NCBI RefSeq assembly: GCF_964355755.1
Contig: NC_092677.1
Span: 24,522,101-24,586,100, forward strand
Direction: 5' to 3'
Length of the DNA: 64,000 nucleotides
From: Antedon mediterranea
Lineage: Eukaryota; Echinodermata; Crinoidea; Comatulida; Antedonidae
The notes under the pieces are model-generated. The model saw nothing but the letters and a program-made list of their open reading frames with translations, had not been told where the DNA came from and made no database searches. The position numbers were made by a program, and so were the translations under genes. This document shows positions 9,090 through 19,202 of the stretch, in pieces (position 1 is the stretch's first letter; every line of letters starts with the position of its first letter).

Positions 9090-10660
9090 TGCTTCTGTCA
9101 TAGCAATTCCTATACACCAACGGTTGGTCAGAATAACAAACAGTACCGTGTAAGTAAGTAAGTGTTTTGAAACGAACACTATGCCCATTGAAAGATGGTA
9201 GATTTGCATACAAAGATTTTAATAGACTGTATGACCGCAGCAAAAATATAGGAGAAACTTATGAGAGATTTGTTTCTATATAGTGTTCAACGTTATATTT
9301 CAACAGCAAAAACTACAGTAAAGGAGCGGATAAAACGAATTTATATAAATCACCATTTTATTTTGGAAGCCTATTTCGGTAAAGTAAACTATACAGTCTG
9401 TTAGGTTTTACAATGTCTAACCATAGAGATATTATTATAGTTCACTATAATATCTCTATGTTCACTATAATATCTCTATGGTCTAACTGCTTTAGGGTTT
9501 GGATATAATAATATAGAGACCTAAAGAATTATTGTACGACAGTTCCATTGTACTATTATCAATAGAAAGACCTATTTAAAAAAAACTTTTCATTAAATTG
9601 CATTGAAGCAGAAAGTATGTATATAATACTAGTGTACTGAGGCCTGCCATGGATTAGTATGTACCGTATACTGTACAGGCAAATTATAGAATAATTATAG
9701 GCTTTTTCCATAAGTATACACGAAAATCGAGTGATATAATAACAGTGTTGCTGTAAAAATACGGCAACAGGCAGGTCTGATTAATTTAAATTTTCTATTA
9801 AAAAGTAAAGTTTTTTTTAATTAAATTAGATTTTTATACAAGGTTTGTATGAGAAAATGCTTAAAATATTGTTAAGTGAGGTTAAGTTAAACCATTGAAG
9901 ACCGGTGAATATGTATCAATAGTAAGCAATCGTATAGGCATGTTTTAAGGTCTGCCATTATTAAGTTTTTTGCTTGCAAATGAATCAATTTTTAATGAGT
10001 ATAAACCTGATAGTGTGGATTGTATAACGCATAATAGACCACTCCTAACAAAATCAGGAAGTGCATTGCGGGCATTATGGTGATGTGCACTGCTCACAGT
10101 GGGCCAGACTCGGAATCATGATGTCGTGAGGGGGTTTCCCGATTAATCGTACGATCAAAACGGTACTGAGTATGATCAACTAGCGTTCGTGTTCCCACCC
10201 AATCATCCATTCATAGAAGTACTGATGAAGATATCAATCTGTGGCGACAATAGAATGGATCCGAGACCTGGCTATCTTCGACTTTAAATAATAGAAAGTT
10301 TAGAAAAATGTTTTTGTTAGACTAGAAATACGTTGTATGTATATAGAAAAATGGTTGTAGTTTTCAAAATTACGTTGTATAAGTTGCGATGTGAAAAACT
10401 GTTATTTGATCGTTAGTTGTCGTGTACATAAAGCAAAAATATAAATATAATAAAATAAAATAAAAATCGTTAGTAAAACTTTTAAAAAGAGTAAAGATAT
10501 ATATAGACCATTGAAATCGCGTCAACTTTCGGAATCATTCTGTGAATACATAATTGTAAAAAAACATACAATTTACGTAAAGTTTGGGTGGTAGTATGGG
10601 ATTAGTTTGTAGTTCGTTATTTAGATTATTTTAGTCAGAAATTCAATCAGCTATAGTTAT
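9090..10660 (+). repeat. Intergenic duplicon, related to 40800-41545 and 41980-43300
   Basis: Blocks such as 'ttgaaagatggtaga', 'gtatgaccgcagcaaaaata', 'ggtaaagtaaactatacagt', 'gcattgaagcagaaagtat' and 'tataacgcataatagaccac' recur in the same order downstream of copy C. No coding region is supported. It contains a GCATTG(T/C)GGG box near 10060. Confidence 0.75.
9422..9480. repeat. Hairpin with a duplicated arm
   Basis: 'catagagatattattatag' pairs with the downstream 'ctataatatctctatg', and that arm with its loop ('ttcactataatatctctatg') is repeated directly at 9441-9460 and 9461-9480. It looks like a replication-slippage product at a palindrome. Confidence 0.7.
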
Positions 10661-10954
10661 TAATATTAGAAGGATTAACATTATTTTGGAATCAGTGAAA
10701 ATGCAATTCGTGCAATCCCGTTATCAAGATTATGGTTTGAGTTGCTTGACCCTGTAACAAAAATACACTTTGGAATTTCTATCAACTATTCTACATTTCT
10801 AAAATAGATGTACACAATTTGATAACAATGCATAACAGTGATAAACGCAATCAATATGGCTGTGACTATTATAACTAATTTACAAACAGTGGCTATTAAG
10901 CGGAATGATACACCTCCAAAACATGCGAAATTATTACAGTTGGTATCTTATACG

Positions 10955-11373
10955 GATAGGTCGTTCTAATACAAGGTCATTTCAATTAATTATCTATATT
11001 TTAGAAATATTACAAACTAATACTATTTTACGGAATTAACCATAACAACTTCTATTAGAAACAAATCAAGACAATTACACAATACATCACACCATATAAC
11101 TTTCTGTGGCACGGTTAAATCACGGAGGATTAAATTAAATTTATTACACTGATAGGTCGTTCTAATACTGTACAGCATGTCTTCCAATGTCATCAATCAA
11201 TATCTATATTTTATAAATATTAAAAACTAATACTATTTACAGAATTAACCATAAAAACTTCTATTAGAAACAAATCACGAAAATTACGCAATACATTATA
11301 ACATACAGAGTAACTATATATATATATATATACTGTAACTTTGCGTGGCACAGTTGAATTACAGAGGATTAAA
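10955..11373 (+). repeat. Tandem duplication of about 200 bp
   Basis: 10955-11137 and 11150-11373 share 'gataggtcgttctaatac', 'tctatattttagaaatatta', 'aaccataacaacttctatta' and 'cagaggattaaatt' or close variants. The second copy carries a (TA)n run near 11318-11333. No coding sequence is present. Confidence 0.75.
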
Positions 11374-11453
11374 TTGCTCCATGGTTGAACATGATGGTCA
11401 TTTATACTGTCATTTGTAAGGTTAACGGGACTAGTAGCAATATGGGTTTCCTA

Positions 11454-11651
11454 AAGGCCAACTCAGACAGCGTCGTACGACAAGGCCCGACGAGTCGTCT
11501 TGTCGGGAAAAATTTAACATGTTTAATGTTCTCGCGACAACCTAAGAATTACGCCCGACGCTATCGCAAAAGACGACTCGTCTCGTCGGGATCCAACTCA
11601 GACAGCACCGGCGCGTTTCGTCAGGCCTCGTCGTACGTCTGAGTTGGCCTT
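11454..11651. mobile_element. Foldback/MITE-like element, family F1, copy 1
   Basis: Perfect 15-bp termini 'aaggccaactcagac' and 'gtctgagttggcctt' bound 198 bp of subterminal inverted CG-rich motifs (cgtcgtacgac, cccgacgagtcg, gacgactcgtctcgtcggg). The open frame inside is a by-product. A second, inverted and end-trimmed copy lies at 27765-27922. It is non-autonomous and no transposase is present. Confidence 0.8.
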
Positions 11652-12024
11652 AATTTGTATTTTGTTATAATGACCATTGATGAAACATATTTGAATGGAA
11701 AGTTCTTACAATGTCAACCTCACAACTTGAATGGTTCAAAAGTGTATACCACTGTATTGGTCTGATGGTCGCTTAATTGTCACATAACATAAAATGGAGG
11801 TGCGCATGTGAGTCACAATCTTGAGAGTGTACCGTACTGATTAAATATGTTGCAGCTGAAAAGTCATCATACATGGCACTCTCAGACATTATTTCAAACT
11901 GTAATTTATGCATTATGTTCGAATAATTGTTATCGTATATTATATATACTTATATTACGGTAGCATGGTAAGTATAAAGATAAAAGCGTAACTATGAAAC
12001 TACTACTAACACTTTCTTTTACAG

Positions 12025-12552
12025 TAACATAATGGAGGATAGATTTACAGACTTTCTTCAAGAATTCAGTGATGCCTATCCTGGGGAAGATGTACAGGAG
12101 ATTACTTCTACATGATCACCTACCGATTGGTAAATTAGCATGTGACAACTTAGGAATGAATTTATTTACTGAACTCAAGCATAAAGGCCTTATCGCATAC
12201 CATGATGTTAACATTATGTCAGAAATTGCAGAATTGACAGAAAATACTGCTGCAAAAGCCAGTGTAATGAGATACAAACAAGACGTTGTTGAATATTATG
12301 ATGGTTTCGGTCAGTATCGGGCAAGTTTGAAGGAAAGGCGTAAACAACTTTATAAAGCTATGTGTAGTATAACTGAAAATAAGGGGGGTGATTTTCACAA
12401 ATTGATTGCGTTCTACGGACTGCGTTCATACGGATTTACAAATAAATGGGATTTAGTATTTTATCTGGAGAAATAACTCAAATTAGATACACAGGTGAAG
12501 TTGAAGAGATTTGCCAATCAGTTAAATGAAGGTGCAAAAACGATATTACTTA
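12025..12552 (+). pseudogene. Copy B exon 1: tandem DED, frameshifted
   Basis: The acceptor 'actttcttttacag' precedes 'taacataatgg'; the ATG at 12032 matches that of copy C. MEDRFTDFLQEFSDAY runs into a stop at 12113 after about 5 bases are lost relative to copy C. The remaining DED sequence continues in another frame (NLGMNLFTELKHKGLIAYHD, then RASLKERRKQLYKAMCSITE and FTNKWDLVFYLEK) to a TAA at 12474 that replaces an Arg-type codon. The donor GTACGT at 12553 is still intact. The hydrophobic pattern fits two successive death-effector domains, as in copy C. Confidence 0.75.
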
Positions 12553-12695
12553 GTACGTATTCAAACCATTGTATTGTTGGAGGTAAAGGAACAACTACTA
12601 CACTGCAAGGTTGGTTTTATACAATATATTTACTAACAATTAACAAGGTCTACGTGTAGTAGTAAATGCATTTATTATTTTTTTTCATTATTTAG

Positions 12696-12740
12696 AAACA
12701 TCAATGTCAAACCGAATCTACAATAAACCAATTTATACTT
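12696..12740 (+). pseudogene. Copy B linker exon
   Basis: A 45-bp open segment between acceptor 'ttcattatttag' and donor 'gtaagtatg', phase 1 on both sides, reading TSMSNRIYNKPIYT after the split codon. It occupies the position of the 75-bp linker exon in copy C but has little sequence similarity to it. It is supported mainly by splice sites and phase. Confidence 0.4.
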
Positions 12741-13027
12741 GTAAGTATGACATTAGTAAAGTCTTGTAAGAATGATATTATTTGTAAAACTGTTATTATT
12801 ATAATACTGTAAAGTAAACTCTTTAAATTGTATAGATGAGGGGGTCAATTTTATTTCTTTATAACACGAATAACTTTCTTTTTATTATTGAACATTATTT
12901 AACGACGGTAACCCCAAACAGAGTTGGCTGCATAAGGTCCAATATCAATACAAATAATATGAGTTATTATTATGATGCAATTAAAAATTGTTATTAATAT
13001 TTAAAAATTCCTTTTGCTTCTTTATAG

Positions 13028-13111
13028 CTCTGATTGTTGCTTTCATCGTTCTTTTATTAAGTATCGGAATCTCAATAAAATACTATGGTTTTGACCACAA
13101 ATTGACAGAGA
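13028..13111 (+). pseudogene. Copy B transmembrane exon with GC donor
   Basis: After acceptor 'ctttatag' the phase-1 frame reads LIVAFIVLLLSIGISI, a clear membrane helix, then KYYGFDHKLTE. The donor is 'gaga|gcaagt', a GC-AG type site; the equivalent end in copy D is 'gaag|gtaagt'. The 84-bp length keeps phase 1 at both ends, so it can join directly to the NACHT exon at 13300. The helix would place the DED and NACHT parts on opposite sides of a membrane. Confidence 0.6.
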
Positions 13112-13299
13112 GCAAGTATATTTTAATAGAATTTGTTATAGTACAGAAATAATAACTACGGCGTACTACATGTCATGAATATCTTGTCTATGGTTTTAAA
13201 AGAAAGGATTGGGCGTCATTCAAATCAGAAAATTTATATTCTATTTAACATGATTGCACAACAGATGGCCAAACAATTTTGAATTATTTTTAATTTCAG

Positions 13300-16259
13300 A
13301 TGAAATTATTAGAAACTTTCTGATAGCAGAACAGAAATTCCAATTCAGGAAACCAAACAAACCACCGCCGACGTGGCAACACAATTATAACATTTCACAG
13401 ATGTTTACCGATCCAGTGTTACATATTAAGCACAAACACATGAAAGAGGGAACACAAATACCATTAAAAGAACTTTTAGGTGTTGTCAAATCCATGGATT
13501 CATGTAAAGTATGCATGACGGGAAATGGAGGAATTGGTAAGACGACTTTACTTCAGTATATATCTTACAACTGGGCAACTGATTCAGATTCTACGTTTGC
13601 TGGTAAAATATTATTTCATATAAATATAAGAGATATCAAGGCAGGTCAAACAATTACAGATATGATTATAGAGCAAGTTAGGCTTCCTATTTTGAGTAAA
13701 CATACCCGACTCCCAAAAAATAAAACAATTATAGAAACGTTTATAGAGAGTAATGACAAAGAATTAGTTGTGCTGTTGGATGGATTAGATGAGTTAGAAT
13801 ATGGTGTTGTGGGCCCAAAAACGATATTAGAGGGCGACGAACTGAGGGAAAGCACAGTTATTATGACATCACGACCGGGTTTTGCTGGAGACTTACTTAA
13901 TCATTGCAATTTAGATGTTAAAGTAAAAGGGTTTTCTGAAAATAATATCAAGGCATATATTCCAAAATATTTTAGACTTGTTGGAACACCTGCGCTTGGT
14001 GATTCATTGAATGAAGAATTTAAACTTGATTCACAAGATGAAGATGATTGGGGTGGTGATCACAAAATAATATTTGAACTCTTGGACTCCCCTTTTTTGT
14101 TACTTAATATGTGTACTATATGGCAACATGAAGAAAAAATTCCTAACAATTTCCAACATTTTTTTATAGAAATGTTTCTTTGCATTTTAAATCAGTACCT
14201 TAACAGAAATAGTACTTCAAAAGCAATACCAAAATGTGACGACTTTCCGGAAGAATTTAACAATTCCATTCGAATAATAGGACATATTAGTTACATAAAA
14301 CTACAGACAAATTTACTCCATTTTACTAATTTGGAAAACTAGTAAAAAATAAAACTTTAGTTGACTTATCTCTTAAATTAGGTTTTGTTTACAAAGATAA
14401 CCCACCTGTTGTTCAAAACGAATTCTCGGAGACTTACCGATATCCACATAAGTTACTGGCAGAGGCCCTAGCAGGTTTGTACTTGTCTTATAAAAGTAAA
14501 TTTGAAACATTAGATTTTAAGGAAAGTGATGCAATAAGAACCAATGCGTATCTAGATATGACAAGAGTGTTTACAATTAGTTTTCTAGGTCCCAATGCGG
14601 ACAAAATTATGAAACACTGGTTAGTGAACAATGCTTCTCATTATTATTCATTTTCAAAGTATTTTAAGTTTGTAAATAAAGAACACGAAAAACAAGTATT
14701 AGAATCACTGGATGAACACATGTCCGCAGACATGAAATTACAAGTTGAAAGTTTAAAACAATCATTTATGACGTTTTTAGGTCACAGCAATTTACATTTC
14801 ATACAGCTTTTGAAATTATTTCATGAAGAACTGACAAATAATTTAGAAAACAAAGTTATAGTTGAAGTGTGTACATACATACGTGAATCAACTGAAAAAT
14901 CTTCTGAAGCTATTTGCAGGCTTGTAGCGCACGTCTCAATAATAATACAATTACATCATTATGAAAACCCGGATGTATTAAACAGAGGCGATTCTTATTT
15001 ACTGTTACTAGTTCACAAATGGGGTAATACAGCTATTGAGATTCTTTCAAACGAATGGTCTCGATACCATTTAAGTGAACAAATACACTCACTTGCTTTA
15101 TCTGAGGATGATTGGGTTAACGAATTTTTGGAAACCAACACTACATTTATGCGCGGTTATGTTATTGGTGCACGTTTGTTGTGCAATTTTTTTCAAATTG
15201 TTCCTAACCTTCAATTTCTTTATATGACATCCGGTAGCATTCGATATAAAGGTAAACTTATTAACGAAATGATAACCGAATGTAAAAACAGCAAAGTGTT
15301 TTTAAAATTAAGAGAATTTAACCTCATGAACAACGATTTAACATGTATCAATGGAACGTTATTAGGTCACATAATGAATATTTCTAATCATTTTGCAAGT
15401 TTTGATTTAGCTAATTGTAAATTATCTGGTTCACAAATAAAAAGTATGTTTACAAAATATGATATGACTTATTTAAAGTCCAAAAATATTAAGGTTAGTT
15501 TAGATATAAATGATATTTCCGATATTGATATTAATTCACTTATTAGTCGTATTAGAAGGTTATGATAACACGTTACGTTGGACTAGTTATGATTTATTAG
15601 CCAAACACCTGCACGGACTTCTGATTTTACCTATGAAATACGAATTTTTAAAATGGAAAACTGTTGATTTTAATAGTGTAGATCTGTCATCAATTAATGG
15701 AAGTATAATTGCAAACATTTTTCTTATATTTCCAAATTTAAAACATCTTTCTATGAATAATTGCAATTTAGCAGGTACCACTATTACTGATATGCTAAAT
15801 ACATGTCAAGAAATGAATATTAAATTGAAAGAAAATTCAATATCACTAATAAACAATAACCTGTCTAATATTGAAGGTAAATCACTACTTAAATTACTGT
15901 ATGTCATGACGTCAAGTAGTTACAAATTCCCATCAACAATAGCATGGAGGCATTATGGTTTAACAGTTGAAAATCTTAAAGACATATTACATCGATCTAA
16001 TAATAATAAAATGTTTAAATGGCGAACTATCGATCTAGCGGGTATTGATTTATCTTCAATTAATGGCTCTACACTAGCCAGAATATTTAAATTATTTCCA
16101 AACTTGAGTTATATAAGAATGAAACTCTCGAAAGATATTTATCAAGATATGTTGGAGGAATGTGATAAACTTGGTGTTGTAATAAAATTAAAAATTACAA
16201 TTGACTTAGTGCAAACAACATTTCCTCCATTACAGTTTTTGGATGATAATGAAATTTAG
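13300..16259 (+). pseudogene. Copy B NACHT-LRR exon, two frameshifts
   Basis: It starts after acceptor 'tttttaatttcag' with (D/N)EIIRNFL, as in copies C, D and E. It carries Walker A GNGGIGKTT (about 13528-13554), Walker B VVLLDGLDELEYG, MTSRPGF and SPFLLLNMCTIW. The first frame stops at 14341 because about 7 bases are missing relative to copy A. The second frame is open from about 14342 to 15565 (NACHT-associated helices and first LRRs), and a third frame carries the last LRRs to 16259. It has only about one LRR super-unit, far fewer than copies A, C and E, which suggests the array was never expanded here or has contracted. Confidence 0.85.
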
Positions 16260-16739
16260 ACTATAAATGTTACAAATACGACATGTAGTTTATAAAAATT
16301 GTATAAACATAAATGGAGAAATATTTTCCCAATTGTATAGAGATTATCGTTGCCAAACTTTTGTGGGTTTTAGTTGGAAACAAAAGTTTGACCTGTTTCT
16401 AATTGAACAATCATGGAATGAGTCAAATGTCATAAATATGTTGTTATATGATACTAGTAATTTTATATTGGTAACGTTATATTATTTAAAACAGTATAAG
16501 AAACTTATACTGTATAGGATAACGCTGTATAAAAATTTAATGGAATAAACTATTATTTAGAAGAATATTACCATTGTTGCTAAATTCATTGAATTTATTG
16601 TAGATGTCTGGTAGATTAAGGAATTTAATCGATTTATTAAAATTAAATTTTTTTAAAAACATCGATCTATATTTTTTTATTAAATTCATTTTGTAAAGAT
16701 AATTGCTATATCGTATAGTTGTAAATTGTTTTTCTAATT
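16260..16739. other. 3' flank of copy B
   Basis: AT-rich DNA between the LRR stop and a LINE fragment. A short frame (16267-16548) has no recognisable domain. Nothing else was recognised. Confidence 0.5.
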
Positions 16740-17335
16740 TGCAAATGTAAATTGAAGTACAAACACATATTAGAATATCTTGAAGCGTCTTCATAGAAGA
16801 GCGGCTCGCATTGTTACCCAAAATTTTGATTTTGTTGACGTGAGGGGTGATGACATAATTTAGGATTTCCTGGAAAACATTTGAAAGGAGAAGAGATTTT
16901 TATCTAGCTAGTCTAATGTATAAATGTATCCACGGCCTTGCGCCAACCAGATTGACAAATGAAATTGAACTAATTGGGAATGTACACATCCATTCAACGC
17001 GTGGAGTTGATAACTTAAATATTGTTATACCTCATTATACCCGTAGCAAAATGGATTCGTCTTTTAAAGTTGCAGGCGGAAAACTATGGAATGACTTGCC
17101 AGCAGATATAAAACATTCACCCACGATTATGTCCTTTAAAGTATAGATACAGATCTCATTTCTTTTCATAACATTTAACTTCCAGTTTATATTTTTGTTG
17201 CTATTATTATTAATTGTAATTGTATAAGATTTAAATTTGTATCCACAATGCAAAACAAGTTTATTTCTACTTGATTGTGTATAATCCTGTATAAATATGT
17301 TGTTAAATAAATAAATAATAAATAAATAAATTAGT
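16740..17335 (+). mobile_element. LINE 3' fragment (non-LTR RT C-terminus)
   Basis: Plus-strand frames give RLHRRAARIVTQNFDFVDVRG, then FERRRDFYLASLMYKCIHGLAP and, at 16916-17146, GGKLWNDLPADIKHSPTIMSFK. The series RAAR.IT..F....RG, RRD....L.YKC.HGLAP and F..A..LWN.LP..I is the conserved C-terminal end of many non-LTR reverse transcriptase polyproteins. The fragment ends in an A-rich (AAAT)n run at 17307-17335, a typical tail. It is 5'-truncated and carries a frameshift and a stop near 16860, so it is inactive. Confidence 0.75.
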
Positions 17336-18158
17336 TTTACTTGTATGACGGGTAGATTGAAAATACTATATTTGAGTACTTAATAACAGCAAGATTAAGC
17401 TATATATTATTACTGTATTTTGAAGAAACTGCTAATTTTGAGTTTTATAATTATTCCTAACGGCATTACGAATATTATTTGTAAGTAACTTAAAAAAGAT
17501 AAGGAATATGTATGTCAGGTATGTAGGTCTACATTAACCGCATTAACGCGGCGAATGAAGAATGAATCCAAAAACAAATGTTGTTTATCCTGCAACTATG
17601 CTGGATTTTTCCAACACACTTTGAACTCCATCTGCTTCAAATTTAGGCTTTTCTTTCCGCGTTATACACTTTTAGGTACAACAAATCATTTTCACTTCAT
17701 TTATACACCGTTTTCTTAAATTAATTGAGATTCTAACATATATGAACAATTTGATCAATTAGGTGAAATGTACGATGGCACGTTTTAGACTTTTGAAGCT
17801 TAAAGAGCCCAGATTATCATGTTCCTATTGTTTTTACTTTTTTGAGTCTAATAAAGATGTATATATCGAATGACAGTCAGCATTAAAAGTACTTATGTTT
17901 GTATTTTACGTGGGGCGTAAACTTTGTCAATACGTTGGTACAATCGACAGCATCAACATCAAACAATATATTGATTTTTATTTCTATCTGGAAAATCAAT
18001 GAACTTCTGAATTTCCACACAGTGAACAGCTGCGCCTCACATATTGTACTGTTAGCCGATTTGTTTAATATTGATTATTATTATAATAATGGTTTCGCAA
18101 TTTCAAAGTGTACACATAACAACAATATATACAATGTTATTATACACTTACTACAGGC
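17336..18158. other. Gene-free stretch before the BEL element
   Basis: AT-rich DNA without recognisable genes. The open frame at 17899-18174 lacks domain signatures and runs into the 5' LTR. The target site of the BEL/Pao insertion (GATAC) ends this stretch. Confidence 0.5.
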
Positions 18159-18163
18159 GATAC
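18159..18163 (+). repeat. Target site duplication, left (GATAC)
   Basis: GATAC immediately precedes the 5' LTR and recurs immediately after the 3' LTR at 25292-25296. Five bases is usual for BEL/Pao integration. Confidence 0.9.
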
Positions 18164-19168
18164 TGTTTCGTTAGAGAAAGGAATTAACGCCCTCTACAAA
18201 GTTGTGGTTTTACAGTAATACACGTGAGAAGACTGCATACTTTTCTGAGAAAACGTGAAAACATTAAGAGAAATAATTGAGTAAATTAACGCCGTTGTTT
18301 AAGAGTATTTTAAGAAACGATCGGTGAGTTAATCTATTTTATTGTATTAAACGTGATTATAAAAGTATTAGTTATATTAGAACGATTTAAATGCCGAAAT
18401 CATAGTCTATAAATACGGTAACAGTATAGATAGTTAGTGAACTTAAAGTTTGAAAGAGAGTTGACTGTATGTTTAATTACTTAATCAACATTATAGCTTA
18501 TGGTTGAACTAAGTTGTGGATTGAATGATACGGCATATGTATTAGTAATGCATGTTAGTTGTAGATGTTTAAGAACATTATATTATTGGAACTATATTCT
18601 ATCCGTGTATTAATGTAAGAGTAAAATGTTAGTAATGTTCTGTACAAGTACATAACGCGGATTGATATCATTTTGAGTTTCTATTGTGCTGAGGTTGGGG
18701 TTCGGCTCGTGAATGTTGATCCCTGATTAATGGTATTTTGTGGTTAGAAGTTTTTGAGTGTAGAAAGATAAGGAGAGATTTTATTACTTTGATTTGATCT
18801 ACTTTTATTAGTTTTGAGCTTACAATTTTACGGAATGATTTAACATGTATAAACGTTCTTGTGTTTTTTTTAGGTGATATTTAACATTTCAATGTTCAAG
18901 CTGTTGAGTAATTTGAGTTGAGTTTTGGATGTCGAAAAGTGTAAGTTTGCGTATACACTTTGATCATGAGCTGAACTTTAATTTTAATTATAAATAGCTT
19001 AGATTATACATTTGTTACTGAGTTAAACGTTCTAGGATTTACGTATAGTATTGTATTTTTATTGATAGGTTCGAACAACCTACTTGAGATAATCAGTTGG
19101 GACACAATAAATCCACTATTCAAGTCAATCTGAGTTCACGAGTTTTTATCAGTTTGAATATCGAAACA
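18164..19168 (+). repeat. 5' LTR of the BEL/Pao element
   Basis: Begins TGTTTCGTTAGAG and ends ATATCGAAACA. Line-by-line comparison with 24286-25291 shows identity except for one base in a poly-T run near 18865. Promoter and polyadenylation sites are expected in it but were not located. Confidence 0.95.
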
Positions 19169-19178
19169 TTCGAACACT

Positions 19179-19196
19179 TGGCAAGATTGTCAACGC
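19179..19196 (+). other. Candidate primer binding site
   Basis: TGGCAAGATTGTCAACGC lies 10 bp after the 5' LTR. The TGG start fits the complement of a tRNA CCA end. I cannot name the tRNA, and the 10-bp gap is longer than usual. Confidence 0.35.
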
Positions 19197-19202
19197 ACAG
19201 AG

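Larger units (their letters stand above)
12032..16259 (+). pseudogene. NLR copy B: DED-linker-TM-NACHT-LRR gene, degraded
   Basis: Four exons can be matched to copy C: DED exon (12025-12552), linker (12696-12740), TM (13028-13111) and NACHT-LRR (13300-16259). All introns would be phase 1. No FN3 exon lies between TM and NACHT, so this copy is a shorter architecture. At least four lesions break it: a 5-bp-type deletion early in the DED exon with a stop at 12113, a TAA at 12474, a frameshift near 14325-14341 inside the NACHT-associated region, and another near 15550 in the LRRs. The intron before NACHT would use a GC donor. It is best read as a pseudogene, although single exons could still be transcribed. 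Confidence 0.75.

Noticed and set aside
11385-11642. 85-codon open frame
   Set aside because: It lies across the foldback element F1 and is not kept in the second copy.
16537-16821. 94-codon minus-strand frame
   Set aside because: The opposite strand carries the LINE C-terminal motifs (RAARIVT), so this is an antisense shadow.
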